NCBI RefSeq assembly: GCF_900142465.1
Contig: NZ_FRAX01000026.1
Coordinates: 1-38,241, forward strand
Origin: Fibrobacter sp. UWH6
GTDB taxonomy: Bacteria; Fibrobacterota; Fibrobacteria; Fibrobacterales; Fibrobacteraceae
Length of the DNA: 38,241 nucleotides
Reading direction: 5' to 3'
Shown here: piece after piece, positions 6,939 through 16,047 of the stretch
How the letters are laid out: each line of letters starts with the position of its first letter
How positions within the stretch are numbered: the first letter of the stretch is position 1
The notes under the pieces: model-generated
Told to the model about the DNA's origin: nothing
The model's database searches: none
Seen by the model: the letters and a program-made list of their open reading frames with translations, nothing else
Position numbers and translations under genes: made by a program

Positions 6939-6946
6939 CAAATCTA
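6939..6946 (-). promoter_or_regulatory. Possible TAnnTTTG promoter element of the aminotransferase gene
   Basis: TAGATTTG on the minus strand, 7 bases from the ATG. The corresponding -35 region falls inside the tRNA terminator and is poor, so this is weak. Confidence 0.25.
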
Positions 6947-6950
6947 GCAT

Positions 6951-6975
6951 AAAAAAGGACCCCATAAAGGGGTCC
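6951..6975 (-). terminator. Second terminator downstream of the tRNA genes
   Basis: On the minus strand GGACCCC-TTTAT-GGGGTCC followed by TTTTTT. Confidence 0.8.
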
Positions 6976-6977
6976 AT

Positions 6978-6997
6978 TTGTATCGGAGTAGCCAGAT
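6978..6997 (-). repeat. Copy of the tRNA-Pro 3' end
   Basis: A 20-bp stretch identical at 19 positions to 7102-7121, which spans the 3' end of tRNA-Pro and its downstream flank. It is also followed on the minus strand by a terminator hairpin. It may be the remnant of a lost tRNA copy or of an integration site. Confidence 0.5.
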
Positions 6998-7072
6998 GGC
7001 CAAAATGTTCGCTTCGCTCTCGACAATTTCAATCGAACTGATTCGTCCGTCTCTTACTGACTGCACAAATAC

Positions 7073-7103
7073 AAGAAAGGCACCCCTAGGGGGTGCCTTT
7101 CTT
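7073..7103 (-). terminator. Hairpin terminator directly after tRNA-Pro
   Basis: A nearly perfect inverted repeat, AAGAAAGGCACCCC against GGGGTGCCTTTCTT, four bases downstream of the tRNA-Pro gene. The tail reads TTTCTTGTATTT. Confidence 0.7.
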
Positions 7104-7106
7104 GTA

Positions 7107-7180
7107 TCGGGGTAGCCAGATTCGAACTGACGACATTCTGCTCCCAAAGCAGACGCTCTACCAGGCTGAGCTACACCCCG
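7107..7180 (-). tRNA. tRNA-Pro (anticodon TGG)
   Basis: The minus strand folds as a cloverleaf: acceptor CGGGGTG with TACCCCG, discriminator A, D-arm TAGCTCAGCCTGGTAGAGC, anticodon stem TCTGC/GCAGA with loop TTTGGGA (anticodon TGG), and T-arm loop TTCGAAT. CCA is not encoded. It lies 49 bases downstream of tRNA-Lys, in the same transcript. Confidence 0.93.
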
Positions 7181-7229
7181 ATTATTTAAAAGAAAAGACC
7201 GATTCCGATTACTCGAAACCGGCCTTTCC

Positions 7230-7302
7230 TGAGCTACGAAGGGCTCGAACCTTCGACCCACGCCTTAAAAGGGCGTTGCTCTACCAACTGAGCTAGTAGC
7301 CC
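7230..7302 (-). tRNA. tRNA-Lys (anticodon TTT)
   Basis: Minus-strand cloverleaf: acceptor GGGCTAC with GTAGCTC (one G-T pair), discriminator A, D-arm with AGTTGGTAGAGC, anticodon stem ACGCC/GGCGT with loop CTTTTAA (anticodon TTT), and T-loop TTCGAGC. CCA is not encoded. It is the first gene of the two-tRNA transcript. Confidence 0.94.
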
Positions 7303-7311
7303 GAGTGAGAC

Positions 7312-7342
7312 CAAATATATTAAAGGTTTCCCGTTTTGTAAA
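7312..7342 (-). promoter_or_regulatory. tRNA operon promoter
   Basis: TTTACA (7342-7337), a 17-bp spacer and TATATT (7319-7314), extended to TATATTTG. The predicted start lies about five bases before the tRNA-Lys 5' end. Confidence 0.75.
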
Positions 7343-7364
7343 GACAGACCTTGGAATTTATTTA
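7336..7364 (+). promoter_or_regulatory. Possible divergent promoter of the outer-membrane protein gene
   Basis: TTGTAA (7336-7341), 17 bp, TATTTA (7359-7364). Its -35 box overlaps that of the tRNA promoter. The start would be about six bases before the ATG at 7377. Confidence 0.3.
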
Positions 7365-7376
7365 TAAATTTAGACC

Positions 7377-8387
7377 ATGACTTCCAGATTCTCTTTACCC
7401 GTACTGGCATTGGCCGTTGCAATTCCGTCTAGTAGCTTCGCCTATTTTACCCAGGGCGACGCGGGTCAAGAGGTCTTCTCCTTCATAAACACCTTCGACA
7501 GCCCCCGCAATGCGGCTCTCGAAAAGTCGGCGGGCGCCCTGCCCTCTACCGACCCTTCTATCGTACAGATCAACCCGGCTTCGGTCAGGCTCCCAGAGGG
7601 CAAGAACCACGTTGTGGCCGCCCATTGGCAAACAGGCGACCTGGCCGAAAATCAGGGTAGCCTTTATTATACAGGGCATTACGACAAGTATATTTTCCAG
7701 GTTTCCTACAACTGGCTGGATTACGGCACCATCGACGGTTACGACGAACTGGGCGAAGCCACCCATATAGAATACAAGCCTTTTAGCCAGTTGATTACCG
7801 CCTCTATTTCGTTCCCCCTCAAGCATTTTAGCTTCGGCGCAACGGCGAAGGTGGCCACCGACAAGCTGGCCGAAGAGGCTGGCGACCGTATGGCTGTCGG
7901 TGCGGCATTCGACTGGGGTGTTACCTGGCAATCCGACTCCAAGCGCTGGGGGTTTGCCGTTATGGCCAGGGACTTCGGCTCCCTGCTCCGCGACTATGTC
8001 GATGACGGCGAGAACGAATACTACCCCATGTCCCAGACTTTTGCCGTGTCCACCTACTTTAGGCCCAAGTCACTCCCCCGCCTTACGGTTTTTGCCGACA
8101 GCGACTTCCCCCGCTATCAAGAAGCGTTCCTGAGTCTGGGTGGCGAATACGCCCTGGGCCAGAGTTTCGCAGTCCGCGTGGGTTTTGAACGCGCCTGGCT
8201 AGACCTGATCCGCGACGCCAAGGAACTGATGGCATCCGAGAGCCGCCCCGACGAAACACAGAATGCCCACATGGTTAGCGCAGGTCTGGGCTACAACGCC
8301 AACCTGTTCTCCCTGGACTACAGCTTCTCTTACCTGGCCGAGAGCCTTGGCATCGAACACCGCCTTGGCCTCCGCGTGAATTTCTAG
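7377..8387 (+). CDS. Putative outer-membrane beta-barrel protein (PorV/UPF0164-like)
   Basis: 336 residues with a signal peptide (cleavage after SSSFA). The stretch PSIVQINPASVRLPEG resembles the N-P-A-G/S motif near the start of PorV/UPF0164-type barrels. Repeated amphipathic strands (SLYYTGHYDKYIFQVSYNW, AVRVGFERAW, LGYNANLFSLDYSFSY) end in the aromatic R-V-N-F, a typical outer-membrane insertion signal. PorV-type proteins in other FCB bacteria serve as shuttle proteins of type IX secretion, but this one may have another role. The gene starts close to a bidirectional promoter shared with the tRNAs and has no clear Shine-Dalgarno. The next gene follows after 25 bases. Confidence 0.65.
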   Translation: MTSRFSLPVLALAVAIPSSSFAYFTQGDAGQEVFSFINTFDSPRNAALEKSAGALPSTDPSIVQINPASVRLPEGKNHVVAAHWQTGDLAENQGSLYYTGHYDKYIFQVSYNWLDYGTIDGYDELGEATHIEYKPFSQLITASISFPLKHFSFGATAKVATDKLAEEAGDRMAVGAAFDWGVTWQSDSKRWGFAVMARDFGSLLRDYVDDGENEYYPMSQTFAVSTYFRPKSLPRLTVFADSDFPRYQEAFLSLGGEYALGQSFAVRVGFERAWLDLIRDAKELMASESRPDETQNAHMVSAGLGYNANLFSLDYSFSYLAESLGIEHRLGLRVNF

Positions 8388-8412
8388 CCCCGCATTTTTC
8401 AGCAGTTGACCC

Positions 8413-9198
8413 ATGCGACAGTTCGACGTTTTTGTCTTTGATGAACCTGGCGAAGGTTTCGACCGTTGGGCTCCCCCTTTTACAGACCCGGCCCTGGGCT
8501 GGTTCCATACCGACCGCTGGAACGGCGACCTAGAAAAGCTGGAAGCCGAGTGGATCGTATTCGCCCACCCTTCCATCAAGATCGACCGAGACTTCTTGAA
8601 CGAGTTGGCCATCGAAACCGACAGCTTCCCCATGGTAGACGCCTTCGCCCCCCGCGTAAAGGCCCGTGACCATTTCTTTGGCGGACTGGCCGTAGATGGC
8701 GGCCGCGGGTTCAGCCCCATCGGCGAAGAAGAGGAACTGCGCTACGTGGCGGCCCCCATCCCCCTGATCGGCGTTTTCTCTAGGCGCATTATCCAGCGTA
8801 CCGGACTTTTCGACTTGACATTGCCCAAGGAATTCAGGCTCATGGATTATAGTTTGCGCATGGCCCATGCCGGAGGCAAGATGTTCAGCGTCCCCTATCT
8901 GGTGGCCCACGCCAACGAAAATGATTTGGGAGAAGCAACAGGTACGTCTAACGATTTATTCAAGGTTATAGACGGGGAATTCTTAAAGGCAGAGTCCAGC
9001 GTTCATCCGCTGTGGAACGTGCTTTACACGACGCTCCCCGTAAGCAACTTGATGAAGTTTACCGCATGCCACCCCACCACGGTTCTGGACTTTTTCAAGA
9101 CCCGCGAACTGAAGATCAAGCGAGACAAGGCCACAGCCCTGAGCAAGCTGACCGAAAAGCATTTAAGGGATATTTCAGCTAAAAGAAAATCCAAATAG
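8413..9198 (+). CDS. Possible glycosyltransferase-like protein of unknown substrate
   Basis: 261 residues without signal peptide or membrane segment. AEWIVFAHPSIKIDRDFLNEL, then PLIGVFSRRIIQRTGLFDLTLPKEFRLMDYSLRMAHAGGKMF, resembles the second half of GT-A family 2 enzymes, where an acidic residue and a D-Y/D-L-R-x-A pattern occur. The canonical N-terminal nucleotide-binding part is short or absent, so the family call is tentative. It may be cotranscribed with the outer-membrane protein upstream. Its last 20 bases overlap the convergent gene at 9179-9628. Confidence 0.5.
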   Translation: MRQFDVFVFDEPGEGFDRWAPPFTDPALGWFHTDRWNGDLEKLEAEWIVFAHPSIKIDRDFLNELAIETDSFPMVDAFAPRVKARDHFFGGLAVDGGRGFSPIGEEEELRYVAAPIPLIGVFSRRIIQRTGLFDLTLPKEFRLMDYSLRMAHAGGKMFSVPYLVAHANENDLGEATGTSNDLFKVIDGEFLKAESSVHPLWNVLYTTLPVSNLMKFTACHPTTVLDFFKTRELKIKRDKATALSKLTEKHLRDISAKRKSK

Positions 9199-9628
9199 CG
9201 ATCCAGAAGACCATCAGGCAGAATTCCATTTCTCTAGAGATTCTAGAGAGCAGGGTGCTGCAGAAGGTCATCCCAACAAGCGCCATAATACGGGTCCAGG
9301 CCACATCCATCCCGCGGTAGTACAGCGAGATTCCACCGAACAGTTCGATCCAGCACCACAGCCCTTGAGCCAGCACCAGATAGCGGCGGCGGTACTTGGG
9401 CAGCGACGTTGTAGAAAAGCAGAGGCACAGGCCCATCATGCGGAAGGGGTACATTTCTCCGGCCGGGCCCAGGCTTCCGTCAAAGGCGAAGAAGGAGAAC
9501 AGACAGAACAGCAAGAGGGCGAAGGCCAGCAGCAGGCCGTTCTTGTAGAATCCGGAATTCTTGCGCCAGAGGAAAGTGGCGCAGCCCAGAATAAAGACGC
9601 AAGCCAAGGCATTGGGCAAGGTTGTCAT
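9179..9628 (-). CDS. Small integral membrane protein, last gene of the redox operon
   Basis: 149 residues with about five hydrophobic segments and no recognised family or cofactor motif. The ATG overlaps the stop of the NrfD-cytochrome fusion by four bases (ATGA), so translation is probably coupled. It may be an accessory membrane subunit of the complex, by position only. Confidence 0.65.
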   Translation of the reverse strand: MTTLPNALACVFILGCATFLWRKNSGFYKNGLLLAFALLLFCLFSFFAFDGSLGPAGEMYPFRMMGLCLCFSTTSLPKYRRRYLVLAQGLWCWIELFGGISLYYRGMDVAWTRIMALVGMTFCSTLLSRISREMEFCLMVFWIAIWIFF

Positions 9629-11430
9629 GGAGCCTCCTTGTCCGAGGGTTCAACGGCGGCCTTTTGTTCCGCGGATTTTTGTTCCGCGGATTTTTGCTCT
9701 GCGGATTTTTGTTCCGCCAGCTGTTTCATGTAGGCGGCCAGGGCGTGGGCGTCAGCCTGGGTCATACGATTTCCAAAGGCGTTCATGTTGTTGCGCCCGT
9801 TCATGATAACCGCGGTCAGGGAATCCAGGCCCAGGGAATCGATGCGGGCCAGGTCCAGCTTTTGAGGCACGGGGTAATATTCACGAACAAACTTCTGGTT
9901 GAAATTTCCATCGGCGCCGTGGCATGTGGCGCAGCGGGAATTCCACAGCAGCACAGGGTTGTGGCTGTCGGCAGAAACGCTTAAGGGTTTGTCGGCAGAA
10001 ACGCTTGCCGCCGTAGAGGAGCCGCCTCCATAAAGCATTCCCCCTAGGAGCGCCACAATCATGATCATCAAGGTTAGCAGTACCTTCCCGCGAACCCCAA
10101 AATTCGGGAAAACCCGGTTTTCACGTACAAACTTAAGGCAGAGCAAAAAGGTGGTCACCAGGGCCACGATGGGGTACAGCACAGGGATCACGTTTACAAA
10201 GCCTGCCCCGGCGCTTACGAAGACTTCCTGGTCAAAGCTCCAGACGCAGAACAGGACCGCCGACAGGATGCCCACCAGCAGCGGCATCCGGAGCATCTTG
10301 AATTCCACGGTTGTCCAGGGGACTTTGTAGCTGTTGTCTTCTTCGATTTCGGGCGTTTCGTTCTGGGCCAGCTCGCTGCCGTCCACTTCGCCAAAGTAGG
10401 CGCTGTCTACAGCAATGTAGGAGTCCAGCTTTTTACGCAGGCGGAAGAACATCAAGATGAACAGCCCCACAGAGAACGACATGAGGCCGTAATCGGCCCA
10501 GTGCAGAATTCCATCCCGGGTGTTCATGGAGGGGATCACCAGGTAGAGGCGTTCCGCAAACAGTCCAAAGAGAATGCAGAAGTTCACCAGGGCTCGCAAG
10601 GTCCTGTTATCGCGAATGGCTTCCACCCAAAGCAGCTGGGGAATCACGCCGGCAAGGATTACAGCGGGCAGGCAGATTTCACCCTTCTGCAAGAAATCCC
10701 AGAACCAGATGACGATCAAGGTCCAGGAACAGCAGAGCATCAGGCGTTCCAGCAGACGCACGCGATAGCCTTCGGCCCAGAGCAGCGCATTCACAAGAGC
10801 CAGCCCCGAGTAGATGGCCCCCGCAATAAAGTACATGGGGAAGAACGCCCCCTGCCACTGGGGAACGAAGGTGGTGGCAAAGTCTAGGCTTACGATGGTA
10901 TGCACCCACAGCACCAGGGGGAACAGCAGCCAGGCCAGAGGGCGGCGGAGTTTCGCCAGGGCGGGAACCACGTTGCTTTTTAAATGGGTAAAGAAGAAGA
11001 CCAGCGACAGGGTGCCGTAAACGGCGATGCAGCAGAAATCCCAGACCAGGGGCGAACGCAGGTTGGCAAAGTTTCCGCGGGCATCGGCAAAGGGGGCCAC
11101 CATATAAAAGTTTTCCATAACGCCCAGGTGCATCAGGGGGAACAGCGCCGCAATCACCAGGCTGCAGAGTGTCGAAAGCTCCGCAATCACTGCGGTGCGG
11201 CGGTCCATGCGCACGCCCAGCGCCAAGAAGATGGCAGAGATCAGCGTACCCGCGTGGGCAAGGCCGATCCAGAAAACGAACAACGCGATGGGCGTTCCCC
11301 AGAAGGTGTTGCCATCGGTGGCCCACGCTGCGGGGCCTTCGTAAAGGGTATAGCCCAAGGCGGCAAGCCCAGGCAAGAACAGCACCAGGCCCACGTAGAA
11401 CAAGATTTTCTGGATAGTCCAACCCTGCAC
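9625..11430 (-). CDS. NrfD/PsrC-like quinol-binding membrane subunit fused to a c-type cytochrome domain
   Basis: 601 residues. The first ~340 form a multi-span NrfD/PsrC-type membrane domain, the module that exchanges electrons with menaquinol in Nrf, Qrc and alternative complex III. Further membrane segments follow near residues 385-480. A C-terminal monoheme cytochrome c domain then has C-A-T-C-H at 500-504 and a candidate Met ligand in GRNNMNAFGNRM. The C-terminus has four EQKSA/EQKAA repeats coded by a 15-bp tandem repeat (9662-9718). The start is GTG, overlapping the stop of the Fe-S gene by one base (TAGTG). A fused cytochrome is unusual for NrfD itself; in alternative complex III the equivalent hemes are on separate subunits. 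Confidence 0.82.
   Translation of the reverse strand: MQGWTIQKILFYVGLVLFLPGLAALGYTLYEGPAAWATDGNTFWGTPIALFVFWIGLAHAGTLISAIFLALGVRMDRRTAVIAELSTLCSLVIAALFPLMHLGVMENFYMVAPFADARGNFANLRSPLVWDFCCIAVYGTLSLVFFFTHLKSNVVPALAKLRRPLAWLLFPLVLWVHTIVSLDFATTFVPQWQGAFFPMYFIAGAIYSGLALVNALLWAEGYRVRLLERLMLCCSWTLIVIWFWDFLQKGEICLPAVILAGVIPQLLWVEAIRDNRTLRALVNFCILFGLFAERLYLVIPSMNTRDGILHWADYGLMSFSVGLFILMFFRLRKKLDSYIAVDSAYFGEVDGSELAQNETPEIEEDNSYKVPWTTVEFKMLRMPLLVGILSAVLFCVWSFDQEVFVSAGAGFVNVIPVLYPIVALVTTFLLCLKFVRENRVFPNFGVRGKVLLTLMIMIVALLGGMLYGGGSSTAASVSADKPLSVSADSHNPVLLWNSRCATCHGADGNFNQKFVREYYPVPQKLDLARIDSLGLDSLTAVIMNGRNNMNAFGNRMTQADAHALAAYMKQLAEQKSAEQKSAEQKSAEQKAAVEPSDKEAP
9662..9718 (-). repeat. 15-bp tandem repeat coding EQKSA
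   Basis: Nearly four copies of a 15-bp unit containing TTTGTTCCGCGGA on the plus strand, in frame with the NrfD-cytochrome C-terminus. Being a multiple of three, it can change length without frameshift. Confidence 0.8.
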
Positions 11431-12311
11431 TAGCGCTTCCCCATCATGTAGACAACAGACGGACCAAAGGCAGCCAGTTCCTTGGGCGCATACAGTTGAC
11501 GGTTTCGGGTGGCCTCAACCAGGGGCGACTTTTCGTCTAGCCAGTTTCCGAAAACGATCGCCCCCTTGGGGCAGGCTTCGGCACAGGCGGTCTTTACACC
11601 GCGACCAAGCCATTCACCGCCATTGGGCAAAAGGGCGGCCTCGGTCTTGAAGCGGGCGCGGTCATCTTGAAGGCGATGGAGGCAAAGGCTGCATTTTTCC
11701 ATGACGCCTTTTTCGCGGAGGGGAACCTGAGAATTGAACTGGTGAGCCAGTCCCATTTTCTGAGCATCGTTAAAGTTGAACTTGCGGGCATGCATGGGGC
11801 AGTTGGCTCCGCAAAAACGGGAGCCGGCGCAACGCTTGTACATCATGGCGCTAACGCCGTCGGGTGTGTGGTTGGCGGCTCCTGTGGGGCAAACTTTTTC
11901 GCAGGGTGCGTCCTCGCAGTGGGCGCACATAAAGGGGGCGGCTCCGTGTGGTTCGATCCAATGCATAAAGCGACCGTCGGCGGCGGCTTCGTCGGTTACC
12001 AGCGGCACATTATTCTCTAGGTTGCAAGCCAGAATGCATTTGCCGCAACCGTCGCAGGCATCCAGGTCGATGGCCATGCCAAAGCGGTTGACGTGAGAGG
12101 CTCCGGCGACCTTCAAGGGGCCGGGCGCATTGACTCGCACCAGGTTCAAACTTTCCTTGGCCTTCGAAAGGGCCAGCTTGACTTCGTCCTGGAATCGCTT
12201 TAGGCTGGGGGCCGAAGGGGTCTCCCCCACAAAGGGAATCTTGCGGCAGCCAAACAGCAGGCCGGCCGCAGCCATCAGAGAACATGCCTTAATGAATTCA
12301 CGACGGTTCAT
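11430..12311 (-). CDS. Fe-S cluster subunit (NrfC/HybA-type ferredoxin), Tat-like lipoprotein signal
   Basis: 293 residues. The N-terminus MNRREFIKAC...GLLFGC combines a twin-arginine-like RREFIK and a lipobox with Cys22, so export of a folded Fe-S protein followed by lipidation is likely. Cysteine clusters CDGCGKC...C, CAHCEDAPCEKVCP, CAGSRFCGANCP and CSLC...CAEACP are the usual four [4Fe-4S] sets of NrfC-type electron transfer subunits. In Nrf, Qrc and Psr complexes this subunit passes electrons between the NrfD quinol site and hemes or a molybdenum subunit. It lies between the pentaheme gene (4-base gap) and the NrfD-type gene (1-base overlap). Confidence 0.88.
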   Translation of the reverse strand: MNRREFIKACSLMAAAGLLFGCRKIPFVGETPSAPSLKRFQDEVKLALSKAKESLNLVRVNAPGPLKVAGASHVNRFGMAIDLDACDGCGKCILACNLENNVPLVTDEAAADGRFMHWIEPHGAAPFMCAHCEDAPCEKVCPTGAANHTPDGVSAMMYKRCAGSRFCGANCPMHARKFNFNDAQKMGLAHQFNSQVPLREKGVMEKCSLCLHRLQDDRARFKTEAALLPNGGEWLGRGVKTACAEACPKGAIVFGNWLDEKSPLVEATRNRQLYAPKELAAFGPSVVYMMGKR

Positions 12312-12315
12312 AAAA

Positions 12316-12849
12316 TTACCTATGGCATGCGGCGCAGTAAGTGGCCGCCTTCTTGAATTGGCGATCCTGGAATGTTTCGCCCCGATGGCACTGCAGGCAA
12401 GACTTCATGTCGAACTTTTCGCCGCCGTAGTTGTTGCGGGCGACACCCCCATGGCAATCGGCACATTTTACGCCGGCGGCATTATGAACGCCGTGATGGA
12501 ACACCACATGTTCCGGCAGCTTGGGGACCACCTTCCAGGGTTCTTCGGGAGCCTTGGCCAAAACTTCATCCAGCTTTTCGATGCCTTCGCTTTCGGTTAA
12601 AGGCAGGCGGTGGCAATCCATGCAGTCCCTCTTAGAAGGCAGCAGGGCCCGCCCACCGGAACGGGATCCGCTATGGCAGGCGGCACAGTCCATGCCGATG
12701 GAGTCACCATGAAGCTGATGATCGAAGGGAATTGCGTTGTCTTTAAAGTTTGCGTTTCCTACCCGAGAATCCACAGGGCTCTGGCTCCAAAGGAAATCCC
12801 CAAGCAAGAAGGCACAGACAATGGCAAATGCCAAGCCCAGAAACTTCAT
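12316..12849 (-). CDS. Pentaheme c-type cytochrome (ActA/NrfB/cytochrome c3-like)
   Basis: 177 residues with an N-terminal signal or anchor (MKFLGLAFAIVCAFLLGDFL) and five CxxCH heme motifs at 55-59, 76-80, 129-133, 151-155 and 172-176. Spaced histidines in FDHQLHGDSIGMDCAACH and VVFHHGVHNAAGVKCADCH are the distal ligands typical of the c3/c7 type and of the multiheme subunit of alternative complex III and Qrc. Length and heme number also fit NrfB. Its ATG overlaps the monoheme cytochrome stop (ATGA). It probably passes electrons on the periplasmic side between the Fe-S/NrfD subunits and a soluble partner. Confidence 0.88.
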   Translation of the reverse strand: MKFLGLAFAIVCAFLLGDFLWSQSPVDSRVGNANFKDNAIPFDHQLHGDSIGMDCAACHSGSRSGGRALLPSKRDCMDCHRLPLTESEGIEKLDEVLAKAPEEPWKVVPKLPEHVVFHHGVHNAAGVKCADCHGGVARNNYGGEKFDMKSCLQCHRGETFQDRQFKKAATYCAACHR

Positions 12850-13214
12850 TTGGGCCTCGTCTGGTCATCGGGATTCTTTAGCAGGTACAGAAGCCAGGCC
12901 GTCATCATCTTGGCCTGGGGCTCGGTCAGGGGCGTAATGTCCATGGCGGGCCATTCTTCGGGGTGCTTGGGCGTGGGGTGCATCAAGTACTGCACCAGTT
13001 CCTGGGGGTTAGACTCGTATTGGGCGGCGTTGTCGTGCATGGGAGGGGCGGCAAACTTTCGGGCCCAACGATGACAGCCCTTGCACTCGTCATCGAAAAA
13101 CTCACGGGCGTTGGTCTTAAGTTCCGGGGTTACCTCGGGCAAGGCAAAATCAAGAGCGAACAGGCCGCTCACCAGCACAAACACACCGACTAAAAACTTA
13201 AAACGAACATCCAT
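12846..13214 (-). CDS. Monoheme c-type cytochrome, first gene of the redox operon
   Basis: 122 residues with an N-terminal hydrophobic anchor (FLVGVFVLVSGLFALDFAL) and a single heme site C-K-G-C-H in DDECKGCHRW. Methionines later in the chain (PPMH, YLMH, PAMD) are candidate sixth ligands. No Shine-Dalgarno precedes the ATG at 13214. A TATATT box starts 11 bases upstream of the ATG, so the message may be nearly leaderless. It may be the periplasmic electron carrier or acceptor of the complex encoded downstream. Confidence 0.78.
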   Translation of the reverse strand: MDVRFKFLVGVFVLVSGLFALDFALPEVTPELKTNAREFFDDECKGCHRWARKFAAPPMHDNAAQYESNPQELVQYLMHPTPKHPEEWPAMDITPLTEPQAKMMTAWLLYLLKNPDDQTRPK

Positions 13215-13224
13215 CGTAAAGTGA

Positions 13225-13252
13225 AATATACCATTTTTCTATTTTTTGTCTT
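13225..13252 (-). promoter_or_regulatory. Possible promoter of the redox operon
   Basis: AAGACA (13252-13247), 16-bp spacer, TATATT (13230-13225) on the minus strand, in the 38-base gap to the divergent mntP gene. Confidence 0.35.
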
Positions 13253-13807
13253 ATGGGTATTATCGAAATCATCGTTATCGCCATTGTAGAAGCCATGGAT
13301 TGCTTCGCGGTTTCCATCGCTACGGGTTTAAGCAAGACAGGGATCCCCTATTCCAGGGCATTACTTCAATCTATTTCCTTTGGAGTTTTCCAGGGCGGCA
13401 TGACCTTGCTGGGGTATTTCCTGGGCAACTTTGCAGAACGTTGGTTCAGCTCCATCGGCACCCCCATCGCCTGCACCATCCTCTGCATTCTGGGCGGACG
13501 CATGATCTGGGGCGCAGTCCGTGGTAGCGACGAGGCGGCAGAGGCCAGCGCCAAGAACCTGAGCGTCGCCAACATTTTGCTCATGTCCGTCGCCACAAGC
13601 ATCGACGCCTTTGCCGTGGGAATTTCATTCGCCTTTATTAACGCCAACATGGTGTTCGCCACTTCGGCAATCGCCGTGGCCAGTTTTATGATGGGAGTTA
13701 TCGGTTACGAAATCGGCCGCCGTGCCGCAAAGCAGTTCAAGACCAAGATTCCCGAGATTATTGCAGGAATCATCCTCATTGGCATCGGCGTAAAAATGTT
13801 ATTCTAA
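13253..13807 (+). CDS. mntP: Manganese exporter MntP
   Basis: 184 residues with six predicted membrane spans, the size of the MntP (DUF204) family, which pumps Mn(II) out of the cell. The two halves carry the paired acidic motifs EAMDCFAVSIATGL and SIDAFAVGISF, as in E. coli MntP. The gene stands alone; the 38 bases upstream are too short for the yybP-ykoY manganese riboswitch that often controls mntP, and no Shine-Dalgarno is seen. Confidence 0.88.
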   Translation: MGIIEIIVIAIVEAMDCFAVSIATGLSKTGIPYSRALLQSISFGVFQGGMTLLGYFLGNFAERWFSSIGTPIACTILCILGGRMIWGAVRGSDEAAEASAKNLSVANILLMSVATSIDAFAVGISFAFINANMVFATSAIAVASFMMGVIGYEIGRRAAKQFKTKIPEIIAGIILIGIGVKMLF

Positions 13808-16039
<2,232 letters not shown>

Positions 16040-16047
16040 AACATCAA

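Noticed and set aside
5234-6952. 572-codon plus-strand frame opposite the sugar transferase and aminotransferase
   Set aside because: It spans two real minus-strand genes and shows no family features.
13215-13252. Manganese riboswitch before mntP
   Set aside because: Only 38 bases separate the divergent starts, too short for yybP-ykoY.
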